Below are positions 41,163 to 53,687 of a stretch of 64,000 bases of DNA, piece after piece. Within the stretch, counting starts at the first letter, position 1, and every line of letters starts with the position of its first letter. The translations under genes and the position numbers were made by a program. This DNA comes from Myrmaecium sp. VS I D KN 1 (Eukaryota; Ascomycota; Dothideomycetes; Valsariales; Valsariaceae). The notes under the pieces were generated by a model. That model had not been told where the DNA came from, made no database searches, and was given only the letters and a program-made list of their open reading frames with translations. Where the stretch lies: the NCBI GenBank assembly GCA_019775845.1, contig JADQAV010000038.1:850812-914811 (forward strand), in the 5' to 3' direction.

Positions 41163-41171
41163 TTTTAGCGC
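41152..41171. repeat. Left copy of a terminal inverted repeat
   Basis: AGTCTAAGAGCTTTTAGCGC matches the reverse complement of 49243-49262 at 17 of 20 positions. The two copies face inward across the block, as element ends do. Confidence 0.55.
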
Positions 41172-44100
41172 GATATTACTTTATAGCTAGTAACTTTTTA
41201 ATTAATTTATATATATATATTATATCGCCGTATTACTACTATATTACTATATATACTTAAGTATTTATTACTTTTATATCTAGGTACACTCTATCTATTA
41301 ATATAGATATCTCCCGGCTAATATATAAGCTAAAAGCGTAAAGTTTTAAAATAGTATAAAAAAAATTATATAGTAAACTAGAAACTGCGTTATAATTTCT
41401 ACTTCTTAGCTCCTACTTAAGTATACTACTACTATATAAGTATTAATATATATAACTATATCGGTAGTATCCTATCGAGCCGTAGAATAACCTCTTAATA
41501 AAATCTTATATATATACGTGTTCCTTATATACCCTAGTACTTAATAATAGTAGTATATTATACGTAGCTTATATACTCCTATATTTATTAATAGTAATAT
41601 TTAAATACTAAATAGTAATTAGTATTATAGCGTAATACTATACCGCTAGCTTATAAATAATATAAGGGAGGTAGGCCTTATAATATACTAGTTATATTAT
41701 AGTTATATAGTATAATTACCTATTATAGTACTTATATAGTAAGAGAGAAGAAGATATAAATATATTAAAAGGCGATTTCGAATATAGCTAGCAGCGATAA
41801 GAATATATAAAAGAAGATAGTTTATTTAGTACTTATAAAGCTATAAATATATAAGCCTCAGCTAAAATAGCTAGAAGTTCTATAGTAATTAGTCTTCCGG
41901 CGTAAGGATCTAATTCTAGTTATATATACTAGTTTTAGAAAGAGTATAATAATATAAAATATCTCTTTACTTATATATAAAAGTATTATACTTATTATTC
42001 TTCCTTTAAATATAATAGGTAAAGACTAGACGGTAAATATTAAGTAACTTTTAAGTATAAAGCCTATATATATTACTATATATACGTCCTAATATTACTA
42101 GAGTAGATAACTAGCGTAAAACTTATAGCTATTATTTATAATTTAGTATTCCGCGCGTATATATAGTATATTATTATAGATAAAGTATATCTTATATATA
42201 TATAGAGGATAACCTTCTAGAAGAAGTATATATAACTATATAAGCTACGAAGTATCCTAGGCTCTATTCTATAGTTTACTTATATAGCGATACTTAACGA
42301 TATTATACGCCGGAATATAAATATCTTTATAAGCTTTAATTATTAGCTAGCTAGAACTACTTATTATCCGTAGATTTATTAAGACTCGAGGCTTATATAT
42401 ATTTAATCCGCTGTTTTTCGTCCTTAAGGATATATAGTTTAATAGAGACCTAGGTATATAGCCGCGGTAAAATCCTAGGCCGTTATATATTAAGAAGACT
42501 ATAATATTTATTATTAATAAGTATAGAGTGCGGGAGTATATAAATATATTATAATATTAGCTTATTATACGCGGTTATACTTCCTAAGTAGCCGCCGTTA
42601 TTATATAATAGCTCTACTTAATATATACTAAATCTAATAAGGCGCGTATATATAATTAGTTTAGAAATAGCTTAACTTTTTATATACTTATCTATTCTAA
42701 TATCTTAGTAAATAGTATAGATATCCCTAATATCTTTTATATAATATAGTTTAGTATTATGCGTACGCCTAATACTATAATAATATAGTAGCGGTAAGGG
42801 AGAGCTACTTACCTTACTAATATATATAAAGAAGTATATCTTCTTCTTAAACACTAGACTAGCGGTAAATATATATTAACTTTAATTATATACGGAAGGT
42901 AACTATAACCTCTTCTATAATAAGTATTACGCTTAAGTTAGCTTAGTTAAGAAATATCCGCGATAAAGAACTATATAGATAGCTTTATATAAGAGGTTCT
43001 TCTAAGCGATAATATATTAGAGACCTTATTAATTATATTCTTACAGGATAATATTATAGATATAGATAATATACTTCTATTTATACGCGGGTATAGTAAA
43101 GGAGGTATATTATTTAGCTTAAAGCTTTATATACTAAATTCGACTAACTATTACTATATAAAGAAGGATAGTAAAAAACGGATAACTATATAAATATATA
43201 TAAAGCGCTGTAATCTACTACTAGATATAATATATAAGTTTATAAAAATATCCCGTTATTTACGTAGGCTTTAATTAATAGTATTTCGCGAGGAAGAGGC
43301 TATTATTAATAATATATAGTTAGTTCCTATAGATCGATACTATTTAAATTATAATAATATATATAGTTAACTTACTCCTTATAATATCGCGCTTAGGTAT
43401 AGTACTAATAATATACCGGAGTTATATAAGTATATATTTATATTTATATAGGGGTAGTTTAGCTAGTAAGTAGATTAAGTTCTTAATAACTTACTATTTA
43501 TTATAAATAGTAAGCTAGTTATAATAAACGACTTAATACGTAAAATTTACTAGTATTTATTAGAAATTATATATAGAGACTTACTTTATAGTAGCGTATC
43601 TACTTAGAACCTCTTAATACTAAGTAATAATTCTAATAAGCTTATATTACTAGTTTAATAAGAGGTTAGTAGTATATTAAGCCTGTATAATATAAATATA
43701 GGAGAGTATAACGGGGATATATATATATAGCTACTACTACTACTAGAAGATAATAAGCTATTAATACTGCTACTATAATATAATAAGCTACTAATACTTA
43801 CGCCGCTATTATTATAGAAGCGCCCTTACGTACTATCTATATATATTAACCCGCCTATATTATTAAATATTAATAAGGTTCTCTTACTAGCTATACCTAG
43901 TAGTATATAGCTACGTAAATATATATTATTAGTAGAAATTATAGTAAATACTATTATATTATTAAATAGTAGTAAGAGACGTTAGACGTATAGATAAATA
44001 AGCGGCGGAAGTATAAGTAGATAGGTAGTATATAAATATATATAAGAAAAATATATAATTTTTAACTTATATATTATTTTTATCTTTCTACTATATTATA

Positions 44101-47100
44101 TTTTATATTATCTATCCGCGGCTTTACTACTTTATTAACTATCTTATACTACTATCCCTATAATAAGCTTATATATAAGTATATATTACTAATTTTAATA
44201 TAATAATAATCTCCGTAGTCTACTATATAGTTATTAATATTATACGTTTAATATTCCCTTCCTATTAGTATATAGTTAGGCTCGTATTTATACTACTATA
44301 ACTATAAACTAAATATAAACTAATTATCGCTTAAATATCGAGTATTAAATACTAAAACTATTTATATATCTTCTAGTTAATATTTATCTTCGTTTAACTA
44401 TAATATATAGGTTATCCGTATTATATTTATTATAGCCGTATACTAATTAGTTATAGTATAATATAATATAGGTAATTTTATACTAGCTAATAAGTTAAAA
44501 TTACTTTATATAGACCTATATAAGCTATTAAGTATTACTTAGTCTCGGCTATTAGCTAACTATCTATATAACTACCTCCGCGATATATATATATAGTAGC
44601 TAAATTTATTAAATAAGTATAAGACGCGTATTACGTACTATTTATATATTAAGGGCTTATATAGTATAAAACGCTCGATTCTATATACTAAGTACTACTA
44701 TAAAGGTATTAATTATTATATATATTATAATAACTTCTACTAAGCTAGGATCTAGCTTAGAAAGACTTTTACTAAGTATTAAGCTTTAGTATAAGATAGT
44801 TATATTAACTATAATCCAGGAGAGAGCTTATATACTACAGAGGCTTTAAGTAAGAAATAACGTATAATTATAAAGAAAAAGAAGCTAGCGGCAAGTAATA
44901 TAGCCGTAATATTAATACTTATAAAATAGATAAGAAAGAGGAAGGAAGTTATTATACTTACTATACTTACTTCTACGCCGCTTATTATCTAGAACTTACT
45001 ACTATAGATTATACTTTATTTAAAAAAGAGGCTAGTACTTATAATACTTATAACTATTATAATACCCGTAATAAAGGAACTAGCTTATATTACCTCTACT
45101 ATACCTATACTAGTACTATAATAAAAGTAGTAGAAGGTAGAGAATAAAGTACCTAATCTAGTACTTAATATAAATTTAGATATACCGCTTAATAATACTA
45201 GTATCTTTTATATATTATACTTTATATAGAGGATACTACGCGACTAGGCTATATAATAGGAGTAGATAGATAATATTATTATATATATAAATATCGATTT
45301 TAGCTTTATACGCTTTAGGGTTAACCTTATTATCCGGAAGGCTATAAATACCGAATATAGCTTTAAGTAATAATATAATAACCTAAATAGTATCGTCCGA
45401 GCGCTTATATTAGAAGTAGAATTAATAGTAGATAATAATATACTACTTAAGTTATTTAGACGGCTAATATAGTTACTAGTTAATAGTAACTTTCTTAAAG
45501 ATATAATCCGGACTATAAAGAAGTTATATTATATTAAAGTTTTAGCTAATACTACTAGTTATAGCGATAATATTAGTAATATTTATATATATATCTAGGA
45601 TATCCTTATTAAAGTCGAGGGTATAGAGGTAAGGAATATATTACTATATAAAGATTTAAGTAGGCTAGAAAGTATTATATAAATAAGCTTTAAATTAATT
45701 GCGGCCTTAGCTGCTAATATATACTAACTAGCTATAATAATAGTTAATAAAGGTAGGAAATACGTAAATAATATTAAAAAAATAAGCGTATCTAGTAGGC
45801 TATTTAACGATATAGTTAGAGAGGCTATAAACGACTTTAAGAATTAGATTATTATATTCTTACTTAAAGTATTCGTAGAAGCTACTTCGAGCCTTTTATC
45901 TATTATAGATATATTATACAGAGTTTTAAAGAACGTAAATATAATAATTAGCGATTTATTCTACCTATTATTAAATAAGGAATAGCGTACCGGCGCTCTA
46001 TATATATTTAATAAACTCCCTCTAAGTAAATCTACAGCGCGTGACTTAAACGCTAAAACTATAGTATTTATTAATAAGATAGTATAAGATATAGTAAAGT
46101 TAGTAAAGCTAGTAGAGCTAGTAAAGCCTTATATAGAGGTTATAAAGCCGGTAGAGCTAGTAGAGCTAGTAAAGTCTTATATAGAAGCTACTAGTTTATA
46201 TAAAGTTAAAATAGAGAATATATAAGGAGAGGTTACTAGTAATACTACTAATATATAATAGGCGGGCGTATAAGAACGATTAAAAGAAGGCTAATTACAG
46301 CGGAAGACTAATTACGTAATAGCGTATAAGGACGAATAAAGAAAGACTAAGTATAATAAAAAACTAACTATATAGCGCAGCGCGAAAGGATAAAGTATAA
46401 AATATAAAAGCTATAGTATATAAGAGAGTAAGAGATATATACGTAAATAGTTATAAGTATATAATAGGAGTTAATAAAAATATCGCCTTATTTTTAATAG
46501 TATTATAGCCCGTAGTATATATAAATCTATAACTATTAATATTTATAACTACTATATAGAGCTTCTTAACGCCGGCTTAAATAATATATAGTATATACTA
46601 TATACTATCTCTACTACTACTAGCTCGTATAAACTACGTAAGTATAGAATTTATAAGTAAGATAATATCTTTTATAACTAACTTAATAGTATATTTTATA
46701 TTTATACGCTTACTATATATCTATTTAAATCCGCGGTATATAGTATTAATATAGCTATATAAGTAAATCTTATAAGTAAAAAGGAAATTAATATTATATA
46801 TACTACTACTACGTAACCGTAAAAGTTCCTTAAGCTCTAAATTAAGTAGTTTATTTATTTAATTAACCTTAAAAAACGTCGATATACCGCCGCGACTATT
46901 AATAAAACTATTTACTAGTATTATACGCTAGAGTATAAGGTTTATATACAGCGAAGAGACTATTCTTTAAAGGTTTACTATTTCCCGCGCGTAATTTATA
47001 GAGCTTAAACTAGAGAAATATATATAACTATATATAATCGAGCGACGTAGTAGCTCTACGTTACTATACTTAATAATAATATATATAGTAAGGTACCTAT

Positions 47101-49242
47101 CTATAAGGGTAATAAACTAAATATAGTTAAGAAACTTATTATCTACTAGCGTAAGTATTAATTATAATACTATTTATATATAAAAGGTATATATTACGGT
47201 CCGTAAGAAGTATCGCTCCTATATAATATTAATAAAGGAAAGAAATTACTTAATATTAAGAGATTTAATTATATTAGATAGGTTATCCTTCTGCTAAAAC
47301 TTTTACTAGCCGTTTAGTATTATATTAATAAAGAGTATAATAATATATATGTAGAAGCTATAAGTAATTAGTTCTTTTATATAGTAAAAAAGTACTTTAT
47401 CTACTAAGATACTTCAACAACTAAAGTAGTTTATATAAATATAAAGTATAGAAAAATCGGTATATATATCCGCGCCGCCGAAATAAGCTTTTATAATTAT
47501 ATTTAAATATACCTACCGTATATACTAGAGACTTAATATAAGAAGTATTTAGTTAAGCTTATTTATAATATCTTTAGCTTCTATATATTTATATATATAT
47601 AACCGGACGAGCTATACGGTTTTCTAGTCTCTAAAAAGTAGAAAGATTTAATTATATAACTACTTCTTTAGGATCTTTAGCTATATATAATATATCTCCG
47701 TAATAATATAATAGTTACTAGTAATAGTCGCTTTACTCTTAATTACAGGCCTAAGTAAAATATATTATATATATATTAGAGATAGGCGGTCGAGATATAG
47801 AAGTAATAGATATTAATCTTTATTATTACTAAATATTAAGGTAACCTTATCTAAATATATAGCTCGAACTACCTTAGCGATAAAGTAGTTTAAAATAAAT
47901 TCCTATATTATATTAATAAAGTTACCGGGTATATTAAGGATATTAATTAGTTAGACGTAATACTTATACGTAATTTTAACTTCTTTAAACTAGTAGGTAG
48001 GATATTTTACGTAAAGAAGATCTTACTAATTATATATATATAGAACCTCCCTATCTCGCTAATTACTTAATAGCGTATAGTTTAGTAGTAATTATAATTA
48101 TTATAATAAATATAGAAGGGCCGAGAGGCTATACTATAAACTAGCTCCTTACGCGGTATTAATTTATAGATTAATTATATACTATTACTTAGGAGCCTAC
48201 CTTTATAACTATAGTAAGCTACGTATTTTATCTTTAGATAGTAGAGTAGCTCTTAATAATACTAAAACCGGTAAGTAATATAATTATATACTACTTAACG
48301 CCTAGGGTAGAGAGATAGAGACTAAGTAACTAAGTAAAATAATTAAATATATTATATAACTTCGTGAAGCCTAGTTTACTTATAATAAGAACTAAATATC
48401 TATTATCTACTAGTAAGTTATACTAATACGTATATATACGCTATAATATCCGAGTAGCTCTTAAGATATTAAATATTAACTAGGCGAGTAATAGTAAGTT
48501 ATATTTAATACTATCCGCAAGTATATTAAAGTAGTTATTATCTTAAAGCTAGCTAGTATTAAACTAACTAAATATTAGCTCTTTATATAAAGCGTACGTA
48601 GATTATCTCTAAGAATATTAACTATATAGTTAATAACTATTACCTTATACTCCTCGTCCTTCTTAAGCGCTATATAGTACTTATTATTTTTATAAATAAT
48701 ATAAAGTAGAGCTTATACCTTTTCTTATCTCTATATAAAGATGTTACTACGCCTAATATATATTCTTTTCTTTATATTTATAATATCTACTAAATAGTAT
48801 AGTAGCTATATTTATATAAAGTTAGAGAAGGTTATAGACTACTACTATAAAAGACTTATAATAATATTAAACCTTTTATTTAGTAAAGTATATAGCTATA
48901 TACTAGTAGGAGGGTTTATAAGTATATCTTCTAGTATATTAATATTATTTATATAGCTTAGATTACTATTAGAAGGAAATAAAAGTAAGTTAAAGAGGCT
49001 AATAATATTAGAAAGTATATAGATAAATATATTTATAGGCTTAGAAGGTCTTATTTTAAATCGCGTATTACTAGTAATACGCCTAGTCTATATATCTAAT
49101 ATTCTTATTAATTAAAGTACTTTATAAGGGCTATATACTTATATACGTATCGTTAAAAAATACGTAGTAGTAATAGTATAGAGTTTTATATAAGATTATA
49201 TAGATTTTATATAAGGACGTCTTTATATTAATATATAAAAAG

Positions 49243-49262
49243 GCGCTAAAGTCTCTTAGACC
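49243..49262. repeat. Right copy of a terminal inverted repeat
   Basis: GCGCTAAAGTCTCTTAGACC is the inverse of 41152-41171 at 17 of 20 positions and runs straight into a hairpin. Confidence 0.55.
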
Positions 49263-49279
49263 CCGATAAGTATCGGGGT
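49260..49279. repeat. Perfect 9 bp hairpin at the right border
   Basis: ACCCCGATA and TATCGGGGT are separated by two bases. A GC-rich perfect stem in DNA this AT-rich is unlikely to be chance and may be part of the element's end. Confidence 0.6.
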
Positions 49280-49290
49280 TCTATATATAG

Positions 49291-49642
49291 TATCGATAAC
49301 TTTAATTAGCTGGCCGCTATGCGTACGTATACGGCTTAGCGTACCATCGGTCGTCTGAGTTCACTGAGGCAACTTCATCCCCAGGGTCTAGCCGGGGGCG
49401 GATGCGGGGTAAAGAGCTGCAGATCACCCGCTCACGCTATTTACATACGTCAATGCTCATCACCTTCTCCTCCCCCACCCATTGCATAGTTATCTTCATC
49501 AAACCTCACCTCTCATCTTGCTCAACTACACAGTAATTCACAGTTTTCCACCCTCTGATTCACATCATACAGTCTATCATTGAAGAAGCGGGTCGTCTCT
49601 TCTCACACACCATTCACATCGCGACCGACCACATCCCCAATC
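49291..49642. other. Spacer right of the AT block
   Basis: 352 bp in which composition returns to normal by about 49,330. It should contain the promoter of the following gene. The CTATGCGTACGTATACGGC stretch at 49317-49335 includes a GTATAC/GTACGTAC-type palindromic core. Confidence 0.4.
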
Positions 49643-51331
49643 ATGCCAACAGCAGCCAACAACAGCACAGCCACTCCCTCATCCCACCAACCTCCCCCAA
49701 CCCCCCAACTCGTCCAAAGCCCTCTATCCACCTCCCCCTCACCACACCCCACCGCACCACCCACCAACCCAACCCCAGGAACCAGCAGCTCCCCCCACCC
49801 CTCCTCCTCCTCACCCAGCACCACCCTCCACGACGCCCTCCGCCTCGCCACCCTCCTCCACACCCTCCTCCACCGCCTCCTCCACATCCACGCCCCCACC
49901 CACCCGCTCCCACACACCGCCCTCCTCCTCGAGCACGCCCGCCTCCTCGCCCTGTCCTCCGCCCTCGGCGCCTGCTCCCTGCCCTCCTCTACCCTCACGA
50001 CCACCACCACCACCACCACCACCACCACCGCCACCGCTGGCGTCGCCTTCGAGACGCGCGACGAGCGAATAGACGTGGACGCGGCATTCCGCCGTAGGGT
50101 GGAGGAGCAGACGCGCCAGGTGCTGGAGTTGGCGGATGGGTTCGCGGAGCTGGCGTTGTTTGGCATGAGGCCGGTGGTTGCTGTGGGGGCGTCGGGGGGG
50201 CTGGGGCGGCAGCGCCGGGCGAGTGTGAATTTGGGGGCGGGGGTGGCGGCGTATTTGAGGATGGGACAGGGGAAGGGTAAGGGCAAGGGGAGGGAGGGAT
50301 CGGGGTTGGAGAGGGAAAAGCCGTTGTTTTGGCCGCGCTGGGCGGGCTGGGTGGAGAGGTGGGGGGTGCTGGAGCGGGTGGCGGAGGAGTGGGGGGTGAG
50401 GGTGCAGGATGTGGAGGTGGAGGTGGAGGAGGAGCCGGAGGAGCGGTGGAGGCATTGGGTTGTGAAGGGAGGGCTGGGGAATGCGAGGATGTTCGAGCGG
50501 TATGTGGAGGAGGTGAGGGGGAGGGTGGATGCGCTGTTGGCTGTGGTGGGGGAGGAGGTGAAGGGGAAGGTGGATAGGTTCGTTAAGGCGGATATCAAGG
50601 CGCTGGGTTGGCATCCTGGGACTGCCCTTGGGCTGGCGGCGCGAGAGGACCGCGCTCGTCTGGTCCGCATCAAGAACGCGGCGAGTGGGGTGTACCCTGA
50701 GTTCTCGGAGACGGCGGCGATGGTGCTGGAGTACTTGGATGAGCAGATCAGAGCCAGTTTCAGGGGCGAAGGCGGACATGACCAGGCGCTGTTGCTGAAC
50801 CCGTTCACGGCCCGCAGCGATGGCGGGACGGGACTGACGAGGCGGAGGATGAGCGCGAGTGACTGGGAAGACAGGATGAAGGAGCAGATGCAACAACATC
50901 AGCACCAGCAGAGGCAGAAGCACGACGAGCATCCGCACGAGCGGCGAGCATCTCTCTTCGGATTCCTCAAGAAAGGGGGAAAAGCCGCACCTCCTTCAGC
51001 GCGGAGCAAGAGCGTATGCGAGACCCAGGACACCACCACGACCGCAAACCAAGCTGCGAAGACAGACGACGTGAGGCAGCCCACAGCTGCCACAGGAACA
51101 GAAGAATTCGCCGAGATGGACCGCGCGCGATCCATGTCGACGTCCGCCATCCCGGACCGAGAGGGGAGAGGCATCGATTCAACGCTTCATGGCGATCAGA
51201 GTTTCTTCGGCAAGCTGCGACGGGCGAGCGTTTCGAAAGCGCATCTGAGGAGGGATAGTGGCGCGCAGCATGTGGAAGGGAAGAGCGCGGGGGAAACGCA
51301 TGTCGCGTCGACTGGGTCGGGGGTTGTGTGA
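49643..51331 (+). CDS. Uncharacterised 562-residue protein with four RRxS sites
   Basis: The first ATG of a long open frame is at 49643; codons upstream are open but lack ATG. The first 75 residues are Pro/Ser/Thr-rich, followed by a Leu/His-rich helix, a poly-Thr run from an ACC repeat (about residues 120-130) and a helical domain at about 140-400 with many Arg and Glu. The C-terminal 170 residues are disordered, with a Gln/His stretch. Four basic phosphosite-like motifs occur: RRASV (Ser194), RRASL (Ser437), RRASV (Ser529) and RRDS (Ser539), matching the protein kinase A consensus. I do not recognise the family. Gene quality is good: one long GC-rich frame with wobble bias. Confidence 0.65.
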   Translation: MPTAANNSTATPSSHQPPPTPQLVQSPLSTSPSPHPTAPPTNPTPGTSSSPHPSSSSPSTTLHDALRLATLLHTLLHRLLHIHAPTHPLPHTALLLEHARLLALSSALGACSLPSSTLTTTTTTTTTTTATAGVAFETRDERIDVDAAFRRRVEEQTRQVLELADGFAELALFGMRPVVAVGASGGLGRQRRASVNLGAGVAAYLRMGQGKGKGKGREGSGLEREKPLFWPRWAGWVERWGVLERVAEEWGVRVQDVEVEVEEEPEERWRHWVVKGGLGNARMFERYVEEVRGRVDALLAVVGEEVKGKVDRFVKADIKALGWHPGTALGLAAREDRARLVRIKNAASGVYPEFSETAAMVLEYLDEQIRASFRGEGGHDQALLLNPFTARSDGGTGLTRRRMSASDWEDRMKEQMQQHQHQQRQKHDEHPHERRASLFGFLKKGGKAAPPSARSKSVCETQDTTTTANQAAKTDDVRQPTAATGTEEFAEMDRARSMSTSAIPDREGRGIDSTLHGDQSFFGKLRRASVSKAHLRRDSGAQHVEGKSAGETHVASTGSGVV

Positions 51332-51503
51332 ATCGGTGACAGCACGTTTTGGATAATTTGGGGTGCTTGTCTTCCTTCTCCCGGGTTGTCTGGAGTTTCG
51401 GTTTTGTTTCTGGCTTTTGTTCTTGAAACATTTGGTTTCCGCCTTGCGGGCTTGGCTGCTTACCTTGATACATCCCGTCACACTGCGATTGTGCAATATC
51501 GCT

Positions 51504-52074
51504 CTACGCAAGCTTAACCCGTTCAAACATCCTTCTCGCATCCTCTACATTGACCGCACGCTCGATCTTCAGGCCCTCAAGCCCGCGCCGGAGTGCATCG
51601 AGTTCATCCCTCACCCCCTTCAATCTCGCATCTCTCCATCCCGCATCCCCTCCTAGTTCCAACCGCGCAAACAACCTCTCCAGCCTCCCCTCCTCCTCCA
51701 TATCCCGACCTGCAAGACACAACCCCCCCCGACCGATCCTCAAGCCCCGTCACCCCTCCTCCACCCCCTCCATATACCACACCACCTCCAAGCCCCATCG
51801 CGCCAAAAGCGTCCTCTAAGCCCGTCATCCGCACCCGCCGCTCCTCCCTCCCGATCCCCGGCCCCAATCCCGGTCCGAGTCCCAGCTGCCCGAACCCGCG
51901 CGCCAGCTCGTCGTAGTCCGGGTCCAAGGCCTGGAGCTCGACGACTGCGTCAGTCGCCGTCCTGCTACCGCCGCCGGGACTGGCGTGGCTGCTGTAAAAG
52001 CAGATCATCACCGCGGCCGCCGTGGCGGTTGCGCTGACGCTGGCGAGCGCGAGCACGGTTATGACGGTGGTCAT
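51504..52074 (-). CDS. Uncharacterised small membrane-anchored protein, probably two exons
   Basis: The ATG at 52074 opens a hydrophobic N-terminus (MTTVITVLALASVSATATAAAV) that is a signal anchor, then a Gly-rich segment with DPDYDELARGFGQLG. A second frame ending at 51504 encodes a strongly helical C-terminus (EGRLERLFARLELGG, VRDELDALRRGLEGL, VEDARRMFERVKLA) that looks genuinely coding. The two are best joined by an intron ending at TTGCAG (51710). The donor is one of several GTG words near 51,770-51,790 and cannot be fixed by eye. Without the splice the first frame runs on in a Gly-rich tail to 51604. Function unknown. Confidence 0.45.
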
Positions 52075-52680
52075 GTTGTGGAGTTTAGAGGGTGGTGGGA
52101 TAGGGTTGCGGCTCACTGATTCGAGTTTCTTTGCGTTTTGCTTTGCGCCTTGCTTTGATATTCTGGGGCGGTGATTCGGGTACTGTGAAGGTTGCAGAAG
52201 GGTTGATGGAGTAAGTTTACAATTCTCCTAGACGTCCTCTTCGACCGCCAGCGGAAATGCTGATGTGTGGATGTTAGACGGTCGGGGTCTGACTGAGAAG
52301 AACGAGACGATGGGAAATTAGGGGGACGGAAGGGAATGCATGATGAGTGTGGTCCTTGCGGCAAGATACAATGTTGCCTTTCTTTGCGCCATTGTGACGG
52401 CGCTCGGTGACGATTGCCATTGGTGACGTGCACTGGATGATGAGGTGAATGTGAAGACGTGACAATGATTTTCATCACAAGTGTGTGGGACACGTACAAT
52501 GCAGCATGGTCCATCGGTGACGCCCTAGATTGTGAAGGAACCCAGCGAAGAAGCTGCGCGTTCTCGCGCGCTTAGACTTTCTGCTTGCAATAAGATAGTG
52601 AACATAGCTGAAGCTCAGGGGAAATTTGAGCGGTGTTCGATCATGGACGTTACCAGACTCCTGCTTGAATGGAACCAGCA
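52075..52680. other. 606 bp intergenic, nothing seen
   Basis: Promoter of the minus-strand small gene on the left and 3' end of the SMP-30 gene on the right. Normal composition, only short overlapping frames. Confidence 0.45.
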
Positions 52681-53687
52681 TTAAGCATCCAGCCGGAACC
52701 CGCGCACCTCCGCGCCCTGCACGCCCACATCCAACCAAAACAAGCGCCCACCCAGCCTCGCGCTCTCCGGATACCTCTCCGGCTGCAGTTCCCGACTCGT
52801 ACTCACGACCAGGCTAGCACCCACAAACACCAAAGACGCAACGCACCGCGTCGGCAGCACCACCTCCCCCACCACCTCGCCACTCGCCGGACCGATCCGC
52901 AACACTTTCCCAGCACCAGACATAGCCACCCACAGCATCCCCTCCGCATCCACCACCATACCATCCGGACTGCCTTCAACGCGCTCCGGATCATGCGCCC
53001 ACGCCTTCACGACCCGCTTCCGACCCACGTCGACGTCGCCGGTCGCGGCGTCGTACGGGAAGCTCAAGATCTCCCGGACCGCGGACTCGGCCAGGTACAT
53101 GATCCTGCCGTCCGGGGAGAAGCCGAGCCCGTTGGGGATGGTGAGGTGCGACAGGATTGTGGCGACGGACCCGTCTGAACTGAGACGGAACAAGCACCCT
53201 TCTGGGCGGAACTGGAAGCCCACGACGGCGGGGTCGTTCAGTGCGCCGGCGAAGAAGAAGCGTCCGTCTGGGGAAGGGAGACCGTCTGTGAGGCGGTCTC
53301 GATGCTCTTGCGCGTCGTTGTCCCATACCCGCGCGATGAGGTTCTGCGCCCCTGTGTTGGGGTCGAGGGTGATGAAGCCGGTTTTGGCGCTGGCGATGAT
53401 GGCGGAATGGTTACCGTGCAGATCGGCGGTGATGCCTAGAGGCGTTCCTGTGTTGATTGTCTTGATGTCTGGGGGAGAGCGATTGAGGTCGATGAGGTGG
53501 AGCTTGCACTCGAAGGGATCGATGATGCGAAGACGGTTGAGGGTTGGCGAGTAATGAGGTCCTTCCAGTAGCGTTCCGCTGAGTGCGGTGAAAGGCTGGT
53601 GTCCATCAATGTCAGTGCGATCGTGCCGATCCAGAACGAAAGAGAAATGTGTACCTCGTCAACCGTCCAAGTCCGTATCGGTGCCAT
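52681..53687 (-). CDS. SMP-30/gluconolactonase family protein
   Basis: Two exons on the minus strand, 53687-53655 (11 codons) and 53595-52681, around a 59 bp intron encode 315 residues, the normal family length. The six-bladed propeller signatures are present with the metal ligands: Glu in LLEGPHY just after the intron, Asn in TIPNGLGFSPDGR and Asp in EGSPDGMVVDAEGMLWVA. DGLPSPDGRFFFAGAL marks another blade. Members hydrolyse sugar or other lactones in a Ca2+/Zn2+-dependent way; the substrate cannot be read from sequence. It lies on the far side of the AT block from the biosynthetic cluster and has no visible tie to it. Confidence 0.88.

Larger units (their letters stand above)
41083..49290. 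mobile_element. RIP-degraded, transposon-derived AT-rich block (family unresolved)
   Basis: About 8.2 kb with extreme TA content, TATATA runs and almost no CA or TG dinucleotides, while CG words survive. This is the pattern left by repeat-induced point mutation acting on CpA in repeated DNA. No reading frame of note remains on either strand. The edges are sharp: composition changes within about 40 bp at each side. Inverted repeats at both borders and a hairpin on the right are listed separately. The block is an old, thoroughly broken element or nest of elements; I cannot assign a class. It marks the right border of the biosynthetic cluster. Confidence 0.8.

Noticed and set aside
41083-49290. 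Naming the AT block as a specific element class (Helitron, LTR or TIR)
   Set aside because: Border repeats and a hairpin are suggestive, but decay is too deep to recognise any protein and exact ends are uncertain.
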